Source: Tieghemiomyces parasiticus
Lineage: Eukaryota > Kickxellomycota > Dimargaritomycetes > Dimargaritales > Dimargaritaceae
Length of the DNA stretch: 19,020 nucleotides
Reading direction: 5' to 3'
Assembly (NCBI GenBank): GCA_027575765.1
Contig: JANBPT010000928.1
Location: 1-19,020 of the forward strand
The translations under genes and the position numbers were made by a program. Each line of letters starts with the position of its first letter. Position 1 is the stretch's first letter. The notes under the pieces are model-generated. The model was not told the origin of the DNA and did not search any database. It was given only the letters and a program-made list of their open reading frames with translations. Below, one piece after another: positions 1-8,715 of this stretch.

Positions 1-796
1 TTCCACATCTGGATGCGGGCGCGGACCTGCTCAAGTGTGCTACGTTCGACCTTCATCGACATGCCCAGGGCGCGCTGGTGCTTCTTGCCGTTGATGTGGT
101 CCAAATACGCTACGTTGTCTTTGAGCACGCAGTCGCACACTTTGCAGTAGAATCCCGGCTGGCGACCGCTGGCCCCCGCAGCCTGGGTTTTTCCCAGGGC
201 AGCTTCAAAATTGACCTTCTCCTCGCGGGCCCGAAGCAAGTCTCGTTCGGGGACGGCGGCGCCGAAACGCTGCCGCTTCATGGGCGGGAGGCCTGAGCGA
301 CGTTGTCGTGAAGTAGTAGGAGGAAGGCCGATAAAAAGGCGGGAGGGGGAGGAAATGGTACAAAGAAAATGGTAAGCGATGGCCGGTATTGCAACTCCTG
401 CGAGCCCTGGCCAGACGGGAGTCCAGCTGGATGTAGCCAAGCCATCCTTGACCTGCGGGTCGTCCTTGTCCTCTCTAAAGCGACTTACCTTTACGTTTGC
501 GATCTTCATCCTCCTCCGCTTCGCGTTCTAGCCGACTACGCTCTCGAGCACGCTTCTCATACTCGTCGCGATCCCAGGTCCGCCGGAAACTGGTGTCTTT
601 CTGAGGAGTAGGAAACGATGGCACATGGAAAGCAAATGGAGAGGGGTGTATTGAGTATTCGGAGTGCGCAGAGCACGAGAATGTTGGTCCCAAGATACCA
701 TGTTGCCGACCAACCTGTGGGCCCAGGTTGCATTCCTTTGGTACGCATACTTACCGATTTGCTGCCATACACGCCGTCGCCGCCAGGCCGGTCCAT
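1..796 (-). CDS. SNU23: Snu23/ZMAT2-type U4/U6.U5 tri-snRNP zinc-finger protein, 5' part (3' end off the window)
   Basis: Spliceosomal protein of the U4/U6.U5 tri-snRNP (B-complex stage), acting in the nucleus. I read three exons on the minus strand: 796-755 (ATG, 14 codons), 600-489 and 292-1. The introns are 154 and 196 nt, with donors GTAAGTAT and GTAAGTCG and acceptors CTCAG and GCTCAG. The joined frame is open for 148 residues to the window edge. Residues about 15-28 hold the family's FRRTWDRDEYEKR signature. Residues 56-86 are a charged stretch ending in ALGKT. Residues 99-124 are a matrin/U1-type C2H2 finger (C101, C104, H117, H123) containing LDHINGKKHQ, followed by LGMSMKVERSTLEQV. 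These blocks match animal ZMAT2 and yeast Snu23 in order and spacing. The lysine-rich C-terminal tail should lie beyond position 1. The gene is divergent from the TMEM209-like gene. Exon calls are by eye; the identity is very secure. Confidence 0.93.
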
Positions 797-1334
797 CTTA
801 AAGGAATGAGTTGAGGTTTAGACGATCTAGCGGGTCATGGGTCTTCAGAAACGAATAAAGAGCACCGTGGAGTGTACTTCAGAGGCACGGTGCGACGACT
901 ATAACGAATTTTAGCCAGTGGGACTAACAGTAATGCCACGCAAAAGGTATGAAGCTTAACACTATTCAAGCAGGTTTGCATGTGGCGTAGTGGATTTTTC
1001 CCTCGGCCAAGGATATGACCAAAAGGCCCAGGGCTCCTATACTCCCCACGCATTTCCATAGGTGGACGGGGCGCAGAGGCATCTCCTCCATACTTGACCC
1101 AGGCCGCTTTCAATTGCTAGTACCAACTGCACAAGTCCTACTCGATTGGCCTGTTTTGCCCTGGAAATCCACCATTCGGATAGCTTCACGCGGTTTTCCT
1201 TCCTCCGCTTGCCACGGGGCCGCCCTTTTCTGTTCTATCGCGGTCCATAATTCAACCTATCCCGTTTAAGCTTTTCAAAGTCCGTTTTCCTTCGTCTCGC
1301 CTGGGCTTTGATCTAAGCGTCTCTCCACGCAGCC
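797..1334. promoter_or_regulatory. Divergent intergenic/promoter region between SNU23 and the TMEM209-like gene
   Basis: These 538 bases separate two outward-facing starts, so they must hold both promoters. I see no coding signal. An inverted CCAAT (ATTGG) lies at 1145-1149, about 190 bases before the plus-strand ATG. The last 70 bases are pyrimidine-rich and end CTCTCCACGCAGCC just before the ATG. That could be a plain CT-rich leader, or the 3' splice site of a 5'UTR intron. No clear TATA box is visible for either gene. Confidence 0.5.
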
Positions 1335-3932
1335 ATGTCGCTCTGGACGTCTGCCTCCGAGACGGCCGAACCGCCCAAGTCCGCCGGTCCGCTGCCACCA
1401 TTAGACGGCCGCAATTTTCCTGCGCCGGGAATACGTACGCAACGGGAACAGGAACTCATCACGATGCTACAGGAGATGCAGGACGACGATCCCTTCGACG
1501 ACGACTACGACGCTAGTCCTTCAACGCCCCCGGGGATCCCGCAGCAACAGCCGCCAAAGTCGCCGCCGCAACAGGCTACCCACATGACGCCGCGGGCCAA
1601 ACCCACCGCATCCCAGGTATCCACAACTCCGCAAATGACCGCGCAGGTCAAGTCCCCGTTTCTGCCAAGGACCCCGGGCGGAACACTGCCGCGCTGGTAC
1701 AAGCCCCGCACCCCTGGCGCCAACACAGCCATGAACACACCCGCACGGATGGGCCCCGTGGGTCCCACCACATCCGGCACCCGGCCGGCTGACGCGCCCC
1801 CCGTAGATGTCTCCTCCCCGATCCAGCCGACCTACAAGGTCCGTCTGCGCCACCGCACCGACTTGACAGGCACCCCCAGTACGGCCTTCGAGCCCGAGCC
1901 GGCGCTGTCCTCCGTGGCGTCCCCGTCTAAATCCTCTGCCTCGCCGGACCAGGAGCAACTTGGCCGATGGGAGCACCCAGAGCTCCAGCGACTCCGCCAG
2001 CTCCGCGAGGCTCGTGGGATTACCGGGGCCACTCTCAAGCGCCTCCAAATCAACCTAGGCGTCCTCATTGTAGTGTATCTGATCACCAGTACCAGCGTCT
2101 ATTTGGCTGTCCGGCGCTTCTTGTTCCGCCTGGGAACATTCCCTACCAACACGATCCTCCTTATCGAGTGGGCCGTGTATGGTATACTTCTGTTCAACGT
2201 CGCGGAGGCCGCTTGGAAGTTTATTAAGCCCGGGGCCCGTTACGACGAGCTGTCACTCACCCCACAGCAGCGCCGCCTCGTCGGGCTCGATCCTGATGTG
2301 AAAACTTCCGCAGTCAGTCCGACCTCAGTCAGCCCACCCAAGTACCAACGCCGTTTGTTTGGGGCCACCCCACGCCAGCCACCGCCTGCTTCCACGTCCA
2401 CCGTCGCCACACGGTCCGAGGGATCCGTTACCGTGCCAAGTCGTAACACCATGCCCTCGGCCACCCCGAACCCGACCTTTACACCGAGCGCCCGCTTACC
2501 CTTCCGATCGATCGACAACCTGCGTGACCTGGACAGCATGCTGGGGCCCGCGGCCATCGATGCCACTCCGACGCGACCGACCAGCATGGGTGTAGCCAAT
2601 CTGTTCTCGCCAGCCCCGGCGGACTACAGCACGCCGTTCACCACCCGTTCCGGCCGCGACGCGCCAGCGGACGCGGGCCGGACCTTCCCACCGCTACCAG
2701 CCTACCAAACGGCGTCCCCACACTCACCACCATACTTCAAAGACCATACCCGCGCTAAGAGTAAGCACAACAAGAACCCGAGCGCCTGGCACGAGGCTTA
2801 CCGCTTTGTTGACGCCCGGGATGTACTCCACGACGAGCTACATGTAAGTGATGTCGACCTCGACCAGCTCACCGAGAACATGCGGCGCTGGATCTCGGTG
2901 CGCATCCTTGAGCCTCTCGTCCATAGCATCGATACCGTCGACGCCGAACTGCGAAACCAAGGTCTGGGCCACCTCACCTGCTCTGAGTTTGATTCCCTAC
3001 AGACCGTCGCCCAGACGGTGACCGCAGCCGCCGCCCTTGCGCCATCCGCGGCCTCCGCTACCGCGGCCCCCGTGGCCCCCACCCCGGGCTTCGGTGCATC
3101 GTTTGGCGGTAGCACTTGGGGTGCCGTAGCTAGCCGCCCTGCCCTGGGTGCCAATCAGAACGCCCCGCCGACTACCCTCGCTGACCTGGCCACCCAGCGG
3201 TTCGCTCACGAACCCCTGGCCAAGATCCGCCTTAAGTTGGAGGTGTATTTGGCCGTTCCCAACCATCCGTCCCGCCGCTATGTGATTGACCGCGTCCGGG
3301 CCCTGGCCTCCGGGGGCGTAATGGCCGCCTACCGCTGGTCTGCCGATGACCATGTTGTATCCAAATCGTTGGGCTCCCTGTCTCTTGTTAGCAACGCCCC
3401 TTCAGTTAGTATGATGAGCCACACCACCACCGCCGCCACCGCTTCCTCAGCCGCGGCCAACGGCTCACGTGACCCGTCCGACGCCCAGCTCATTTTCCAC
3501 CTGGTCTGCTCCTACCTGGACCTCATATCGCCGGGGGCCTCCCTCGAAGCCAACGCCGGGCGGCCGTTCAGCTTCCGTTACGCCGTGCAGTGTGACGTGT
3601 CCCCAGACCCTCGCCAGACCTTGCAAATCAAACAGGTAGACCGTAACCCGCCGCGTTTCGTTGTCCTCGCCCAGCCCCAAACCTGCTTAGAGACCGCACC
3701 GCGTCGTGATAGCCAGTTCCAGGCCTGGATCGTGTTCTTCCTTTTGGCCCGCACCCGCAACGATGGATACTTGGGGCTTCTCAATGTTAACGCCGGCAAT
3801 TTCGGCATGGACCTGCTACTCGCCGGTACCCGCCTGATGAACACGAGCGGTGGCGAAACAAGCCCAGGTATGACTGCCGCTCGCAGCTCATATGTGGACT
3901 CACTGCCGCCCACAAACACCCTGACCTTCTGA
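1335..3932 (+). CDS. TMEM209: TMEM209-family nuclear-envelope protein (cytochrome B561 N-terminal domain family)
   Basis: Single-exon protein of 865 residues, stop TGA at 3930-3932. Residues 1-235 are Pro/Ser/Thr-rich and probably disordered. Two membrane segments follow at about 240-260 and 271-293. A second disordered Pro/Ser-rich linker runs to about 470. The C-terminal half is a folded domain that aligns by eye with animal TMEM209: MRRWISVRILEPLV near residue 519, an Ala-rich insert near 560-600, SGGVMAAYRW near 659-668, HLVCSYLDL near 720, and FQAWIVFFLLARTRNDGYLG near 795-815. The last block corresponds to the MFHTILLFLYIIKTKESG-like end of the animal protein. The human protein is about 560 residues; the extra length is mostly low-complexity linker and insert. 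Human TMEM209 is reported at the nuclear envelope with NUP205, so a pore-associated role is the family-based inference. The Pfam name is historical and gives no evidence of electron transport. Confidence 0.88.
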   Translation: MSLWTSASETAEPPKSAGPLPPLDGRNFPAPGIRTQREQELITMLQEMQDDDPFDDDYDASPSTPPGIPQQQPPKSPPQQATHMTPRAKPTASQVSTTPQMTAQVKSPFLPRTPGGTLPRWYKPRTPGANTAMNTPARMGPVGPTTSGTRPADAPPVDVSSPIQPTYKVRLRHRTDLTGTPSTAFEPEPALSSVASPSKSSASPDQEQLGRWEHPELQRLRQLREARGITGATLKRLQINLGVLIVVYLITSTSVYLAVRRFLFRLGTFPTNTILLIEWAVYGILLFNVAEAAWKFIKPGARYDELSLTPQQRRLVGLDPDVKTSAVSPTSVSPPKYQRRLFGATPRQPPPASTSTVATRSEGSVTVPSRNTMPSATPNPTFTPSARLPFRSIDNLRDLDSMLGPAAIDATPTRPTSMGVANLFSPAPADYSTPFTTRSGRDAPADAGRTFPPLPAYQTASPHSPPYFKDHTRAKSKHNKNPSAWHEAYRFVDARDVLHDELHVSDVDLDQLTENMRRWISVRILEPLVHSIDTVDAELRNQGLGHLTCSEFDSLQTVAQTVTAAAALAPSAASATAAPVAPTPGFGASFGGSTWGAVASRPALGANQNAPPTTLADLATQRFAHEPLAKIRLKLEVYLAVPNHPSRRYVIDRVRALASGGVMAAYRWSADDHVVSKSLGSLSLVSNAPSVSMMSHTTTAATASSAAANGSRDPSDAQLIFHLVCSYLDLISPGASLEANAGRPFSFRYAVQCDVSPDPRQTLQIKQVDRNPPRFVVLAQPQTCLETAPRRDSQFQAWIVFFLLARTRNDGYLGLLNVNAGNFGMDLLLAGTRLMNTSGGETSPGMTAARSSYVDSLPPTNTLTF

Positions 3933-4547
3933 ACGGATCAGCCAAACCTTTACTTCTGTGCCTTTTAGGAGGGGTGGGGGAAACATACAACGCCCGTCCC
4001 TTGCGTTGGGGCTAATTAACCAGGGATATTCTTGATTTTCACTATATAATATATATCCCTAACTGCTAATCTAATTTGCCGAAATATACTTTGGATACCA
4101 GGACATACAGCATCTGGCATGTAGTGAAAGCCGACCTACAGGTGGCGGTATCAGTGAGAAGGACAGAGTGGCCAAACCACTTCCATTGCAATCCCCGGTT
4201 GAATTTTAATGCAATTTACTAGACGATAGGACAACACCTCTTCACATCAACATACACATATGATGTCAACAAGAGCCGTGTCCGGAGCACCGGTATGAGG
4301 AAGGAATGAATATTATTATACTATTTCCAGTTCGCCGTTAGTGCCACATCTCTCTAATAACCAAGATTGGCGCTGTAGGATTCGAGATTGGGTCTATGGG
4401 TGCCTTTTTTCAATATTGAAATCCCAAGACCCTGCGACCAGGCCGAAATCGGGACACCACGCCGAAGGAGATAGGCCAGCTCGCTCAGCACTAACTGTAC
4501 CGCTTTGCCCGCGACTGTAGAACTACCCCTCCCCTTCGTTGGGATGC
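3933..4547. other. Convergent 3' spacer, no gene seen
   Basis: This spacer lies between the stops of two converging genes. It is clearly more AT-rich than the flanking TMEM209-like gene, with an ATATAATATATAT stretch near 4043-4055 that probably belongs to the 3' processing region of the plus-strand gene. There is no long open frame, no tRNA-like arm set and no recognisable repeat. Confidence 0.5.
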
Positions 4548-5985
4548 TCAGGGGCGGCGGACTCTGAAGAGGTCGATAATCAGGTTGCGATCGGCACCGA
4601 GTCGAATCGGCGAGCCGGAATAGAATAAGTCATTACAAGCCACCTTGATTGCCTGGACTTGGATCCTCCGGAGGGCCTCCCGCTGCGCTATGAACCAGTT
4701 CTCCTGCCGTGCACACTCGGCGATGGTGCTGGAGTCGGTATCGTTGAACGTAGGTAGTAGTTGGTGCATGTCAGGGACCTGCAGTTCGGTGCCGAGCGCC
4801 CATACGAACATTCGCGTTTGGCTCGTGACCAGAGCATCATTGGATAGGACCTGGGCGAGGACTGACGAGGGGCTAATGGGTCGCGTGGGATGATCGAGGA
4901 ACCGTAAAGTTAGGAGGGCGAGGCTGAGGTCCGTGGCCCAGTAGGGCGAGTGGATAAATTCTCCGTGCTTATTGAAACTCGGGCCGTTAAGAGGGCGAGG
5001 GTGGGTGTTTCCAAAGAGGCCGGTCTGCTCCTTGCCCATGAGACGCGACATGATATTTGTGCTGGTGGGGAAGCGCAACAGAGTGCGCAGGAGATTGCCT
5101 AGACGGTCGTCGTCGGCGTTGCAGTACGTAGACAGCTCGTAAAGAGCGGCGTAGGGCGTCTTTAACAGATCGGACGGAACGACCAGCTGATGGGAGCCTA
5201 GGGTAACGCCGTCACCATTGCCATCCACAGTCACAGCCCTGCTGGCGCTATCCACAGTGAATAGCATTTTTTCTAGACGGGCGTCGGGACCCAAATGTTG
5301 GCGAATAGCGGCCCGAAGTCCGACGAGACCCATCCACCGGCGTTCTTGAAGTTCAAGAAAAATAATGCGCACATGCTCCATGGCGCTTGTCATTTCCCAG
5401 CGAAGGTTATTCCAGCCACCTGGCTGCAAACTCGTGACACGGGCTTCATTGAGCAGCCAGGCGTAGGCGAACGGTCGAACCAATTCCCCCAGGCTGATAA
5501 ATAATTCTTTATCAGTAGTGGTGCGCCTGCCGGATGAGTTCTGGGCGTCAAGGTAGTTTTCGGTCATGGCCAGGTACTGCGTTGAGGATAGAGGGTGATG
5601 AACAAACGGAGTGCATAGGCCGTGGTGAGTGGAGAAGATAAGTAAGTTCCGGTAGAGCTGACAGGGGTACGCAAGACAATCAGATAATTCAGACAAACCC
5701 GCTCGATGACGATGCAAACCTGGTTCTGTCCCATGTTTAAATTACCTTCCGGTCTCGCCGAGACTGGATCGATTCAACCAGGCTAAATAAGGCGTGTGAA
5801 GTACGCCTCAGCTCGCCTTGCTCACGGGTGGTCAAATGGTGCATTACGTTGGCCAGCAGATCGGCGTTTAAGTTCGCCAGTGGGACGTCTAAATTAGCTT
5901 GTGGAAGGCGCTGTGCCTGGGTCAATCCGGCAGAAACCACTGCCCCGAATGGCAGAAGCACGGAGACATAAACTAAGATATACAT
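4548..5985 (-). CDS. Unrecognised two-exon protein with N-terminal signal-like helix and F-box-like segment
   Basis: I do not recognise this gene; the model is mine. Exon 1 is 5985-5746 (ATG, 80 codons) and exon 2 is 5657-4548 (369 codons, stop TGA), giving 449 residues. The 88-nt intron has donor AAG|GTAATT, acceptor TGTCAG, and a CTGAT branch-point match whose A at 5680 is 22 nt before the acceptor; the frames join in phase 0. Exon 2's frame has no ATG near its start and opens only just after a stop, so it needs an upstream exon. Residues 1-19 look like a signal peptide or membrane helix ending VVSA. Residues about 36-73 (NLNADLLANVMHHLTTREQ, then LRRTSHALFSLVES) resemble an F-box. The rest is probably alpha-helical, with no catalytic motif I can name. 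Third positions are not C/G-biased, unlike the neighbouring genes, which suggests a fast-evolving, lineage-specific family member. A cytosolic F-box protein whose leader is misread is the main alternative. Confidence 0.6.
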
Positions 5986-7106
5986 ATTCTGATAGAACAG
6001 GACGCTAGAGATGAGTAATTAACAGCGCGACGGTATCTAGCGCATCCCCTAAAGGCCGGAACTTGACAGGATACCATAGGACAGAGAAATAAGTAGCGGT
6101 AAACATAGGGTAATAGGCGACCAACCCTTCCGTTGAGCGGAGTACCGCCCTTATATCCTATCGAACTGCCCCCAGCCACATCCGAAAACCGCGCAGCCAG
6201 GTGACGGAATAGGCCGCTTTTTAGTAGCAACGGCGGCCATTCGAAGCATGTACCGTCGATCTAATACAGTGGGTGGCAACGCTCTGGGGATTACACGACG
6301 AGGCTCGTACGACCGTGCAGTATGGATTCCGCCCGTTCGTAGTGGTCGAGTATCCGGCATATAAGTGATCGAAGGTAGCGAGTGGCCAAATAATAAGAAA
6401 AGGTTACACTGACCAAGTCCTCGCGATATCTGCCCCATACAGAAAAGAAGAAGAGATAGGAAGGTTAGAAGGCAGCGCAAGTGGTGCGGAATGGTCTACG
6501 GAGGCCACTATAGTAGGTATGGATGGCACCTACAGTCCAGATTATTCTTCAACTAGACTCGGTTACACCAGGTTTCTCATAACTCCCACCTAGGGGGTGA
6601 TGGCTAGTTATTACGGCTACCTTAGTAGGGTTCGTTCTGTTGATTCCGGTGGCCGAACTACCCTGCCGCTGCTTACGACCGCCTGCCTATAATTACATTT
6701 ATAGCCTACGGCCGGACTACTATTACACGCCGGAAATAGGCCCTGCACATGAACAATTGTAGCGAGGTGGGTTACACGGGTGAGCTGGTCAACGCTGGGC
6801 CATTTGGCAACCAGTGGGAAACTGAAAATCGGGACCGTTGGTTATTAAGTTCTGAAGGCTGGTCAACGACGGTAGAGCAGACTATCGAGCCGTCCCTCAT
6901 ATTCCTCTGGATTTAGAGGCTAGATCAGTTGATGGGGTATGTAATTGTACGGATGCAGCAACTTGATAGTTTGACTGCACCTCCCCCAATATGCATGCGC
7001 TTGTCTTCTTTATAACCACCTGCTGATTCCTGTGCCACGTCCAAGACCATATACGAACGCTTATTTTTCGAGCGGGGAGGGGCACTACCCACTCTTATTC
7101 TTTGTC

Positions 7107-7127
7107 ATTGGTCTCGCCGATTGGTCT
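7107..7127. repeat. Two direct copies of ATTGGTCT (paired inverted CCAAT boxes)
   Basis: The 8-base word ATTGGTCT occurs at 7107-7114 and again at 7120-7127, a 13-base period. Each copy contains ATTGG, the reverse complement of CCAAT. The pair could bind a HAP/NF-Y-type factor and serve a promoter, but no gene start lies close by: the F-box-like ATG is 1.1 kb away on the minus strand. Chance is possible. Confidence 0.3.
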
Positions 7128-7362
7128 AATTACCAACTAGCAACATTAACCCCTGGAGCCCCTCCAGCTACTTGCCGCCCCTAATCTCGCACCCACTCGC
7201 TAAAAACTACGGTGACGAGCTGGTGTGTTTAGCGCTGAATGATAATGGCTTTCGGCTTGATCTCTAGCGTATAGTGGGGATATTGCGGTAAGAGGGAAAC
7301 CGGGCTTGACCCATTCTATTCCCTAGACGAATCCCGGCGCTGAGGCTTCGCACTGGTTTACC

Positions 7363-7384
7363 TATACATATATATATATATACA
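7363..7384. repeat. (AT)n microsatellite
   Basis: TATACA followed by an uninterrupted alternating AT run and TACA, which is self-complementary over most of its length. It is simple-sequence DNA in a non-coding region. Confidence 0.8.
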
Positions 7385-8484
7385 TTTCTTTGCAGCGGAC
7401 AATCTTCGACAAGAACAATCAGAACGACTAGAGCCTGTTTAGGTTGATAGAAGGCTGGTTGGCCAGTATCTGCATTGTTTGCATATGGAACCACCAGGTA
7501 GCAGGCCAGAGAGGGAGAGGTGAGAGGCTGGGTCGGGAGAGCGGCCTGTCCTGGTTACTTGGCGTTAGATTGTCATTGGCCCGCCCTCACCCCCAACGGA
7601 GTGTATGAGCAGCTCGGCCGGATGTGGCAGGCAGCAACGGTTACACTTGGGCGCGTCATGGGAGACCCCGAAAGGTCCGGATGGACAGAGTGTGAATTCT
7701 TTTCAGCTCCGAGCTCCACCTGCGTCACTGAAGGGCAATTGCCATTGGAAAGCCGTCGCCATCTCTCTCGCATTATTCTTCGCCGGATCCTTCGTACGAA
7801 GCCCCCACGTTGCGATTCTGCACATGTATTATTTTTATAACCAGAAAGACGACTCAGCTGCAGGGCTGGTGCATGCTAGCCACCATTTACATGGCATTGT
7901 TCCCGCCAGATGCTACTGCCGCCTATCCCCTCTGGACGTAGAGTTTACCACTGGGGCAGATTACACTTTAGCACTAGGGCTTTTTTTTTCTGTAACACTA
8001 TCTACACATACTAACTCGCGCCCATGGCAGCAGAACTATCAAGTGAAAAGGAGGGAGGGGTGGAATGGGGAGGAAGGCACCTTCCCCCACTGGAATGAAA
8101 GGGGCAATATGGAAGGCGGGAATCGTCAACGAATGGCAGCTTGTTGGATCTCTTCTTACTGCCGCGGCTCGGTCTATTCCGCCGAACCGCCTTCGCCTTC
8201 GAAATCCAAGGCAACCCCCACGTCTTCCTCCCTGCCACCCGCCGCACAATTGACAGTGTGAACAATACAAGGGTGAATACGTCGTCACCCGGCGACCTTG
8301 ACTGCCGATTGCTGCAGGTACTGGACAGTGAATATATAAATACCCGGCCGGCTGTCAACACTGCGCCGTGTATTCTCCTCCGCTGTCCCTTCTGTATTCA
8401 TGCGATGCCCACGGTTGTTATTCACCGCTGTTTCCCCTCTCCCCCCCCCAACCGGAACGACTTTATCTCTAACCTTGTTTAGGG

Positions 8485-8508
8485 CCAATTACCCCGCCTG
8501 TTTAAATA
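8485..8508 (+). promoter_or_regulatory. Candidate core promoter of the PLC-like gene (CCAAT then TATA-like)
   Basis: CCAAT lies at 8485-8489 and TTTAAATA at 8501-8508. About 200 bases of pyrimidine-rich leader run from there to the ATG at 8716. A better TATA match (TATATAAATA, 8333-8342) lies further upstream. Transcripts starting there would carry an ATG at 8400 opening a 137-codon frame that overlaps the main start, which argues for the nearer site. Both are by-eye calls. Confidence 0.35.
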
Positions 8509-8715
8509 GGACGTTAGTCGTCCTCCCCTTACCAGCTCTCCACTCGCGTGCTAATTTTTTTACACTTTGGATACTTCTTACCTTTATTAAGCGGATTTGC
8601 CATCCCCGCGCCTTGTGTATCTCGAAACCACTAATCCATTGTGCCCACCTCCATATCACTCGCTTGCTGTACACATACCCACGGCCCCGCACCACTCAAG
8701 CTAGGTTGTCATACC

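Larger units (their letters stand above)
5986..8484. other. Long intergenic region without a supportable gene
   Basis: About 2.5 kb lies between the divergent starts of the F-box-like gene and the PLC-like gene. Open frames here are short, mostly lack an ATG start, and show no family motif. One minus-strand frame (6480-6151) begins with a hydrophobic stretch but has only a TTG start, directly after a stop. Visible landmarks are an (AT)n tract at 7363-7384, a duplicated ATTGGTCT at 7107-7127, a poly-T run at about 7981-7989, and a TATATAAATA sequence at 8333-8342. A decayed paralog or element cannot be excluded, but I cannot show one. Confidence 0.4.

Noticed and set aside
1521..2048. 175-codon open frame antisense to the TMEM209-like gene
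   Set aside because: It is Gly/Arg-rich, as expected from reading a Pro-rich, GC-biased gene backwards, and has no family motif.
5720..5745. Alternative 26-nt intron (GTAATT to AACCAG) in the F-box-like gene
   Set aside because: It is too short for normal splicing, and its join leads to a frame that stops soon after. The 88-nt alternative joins both long frames and has a branch point.
6151..6480. Minus-strand frame of 109 codons beginning with a hydrophobic, signal-peptide-like stretch
   Set aside because: Its first codon is TTG, an in-frame stop lies just upstream, and the sequence after the hydrophobic part matches nothing. It is more likely chance than a small secreted protein.
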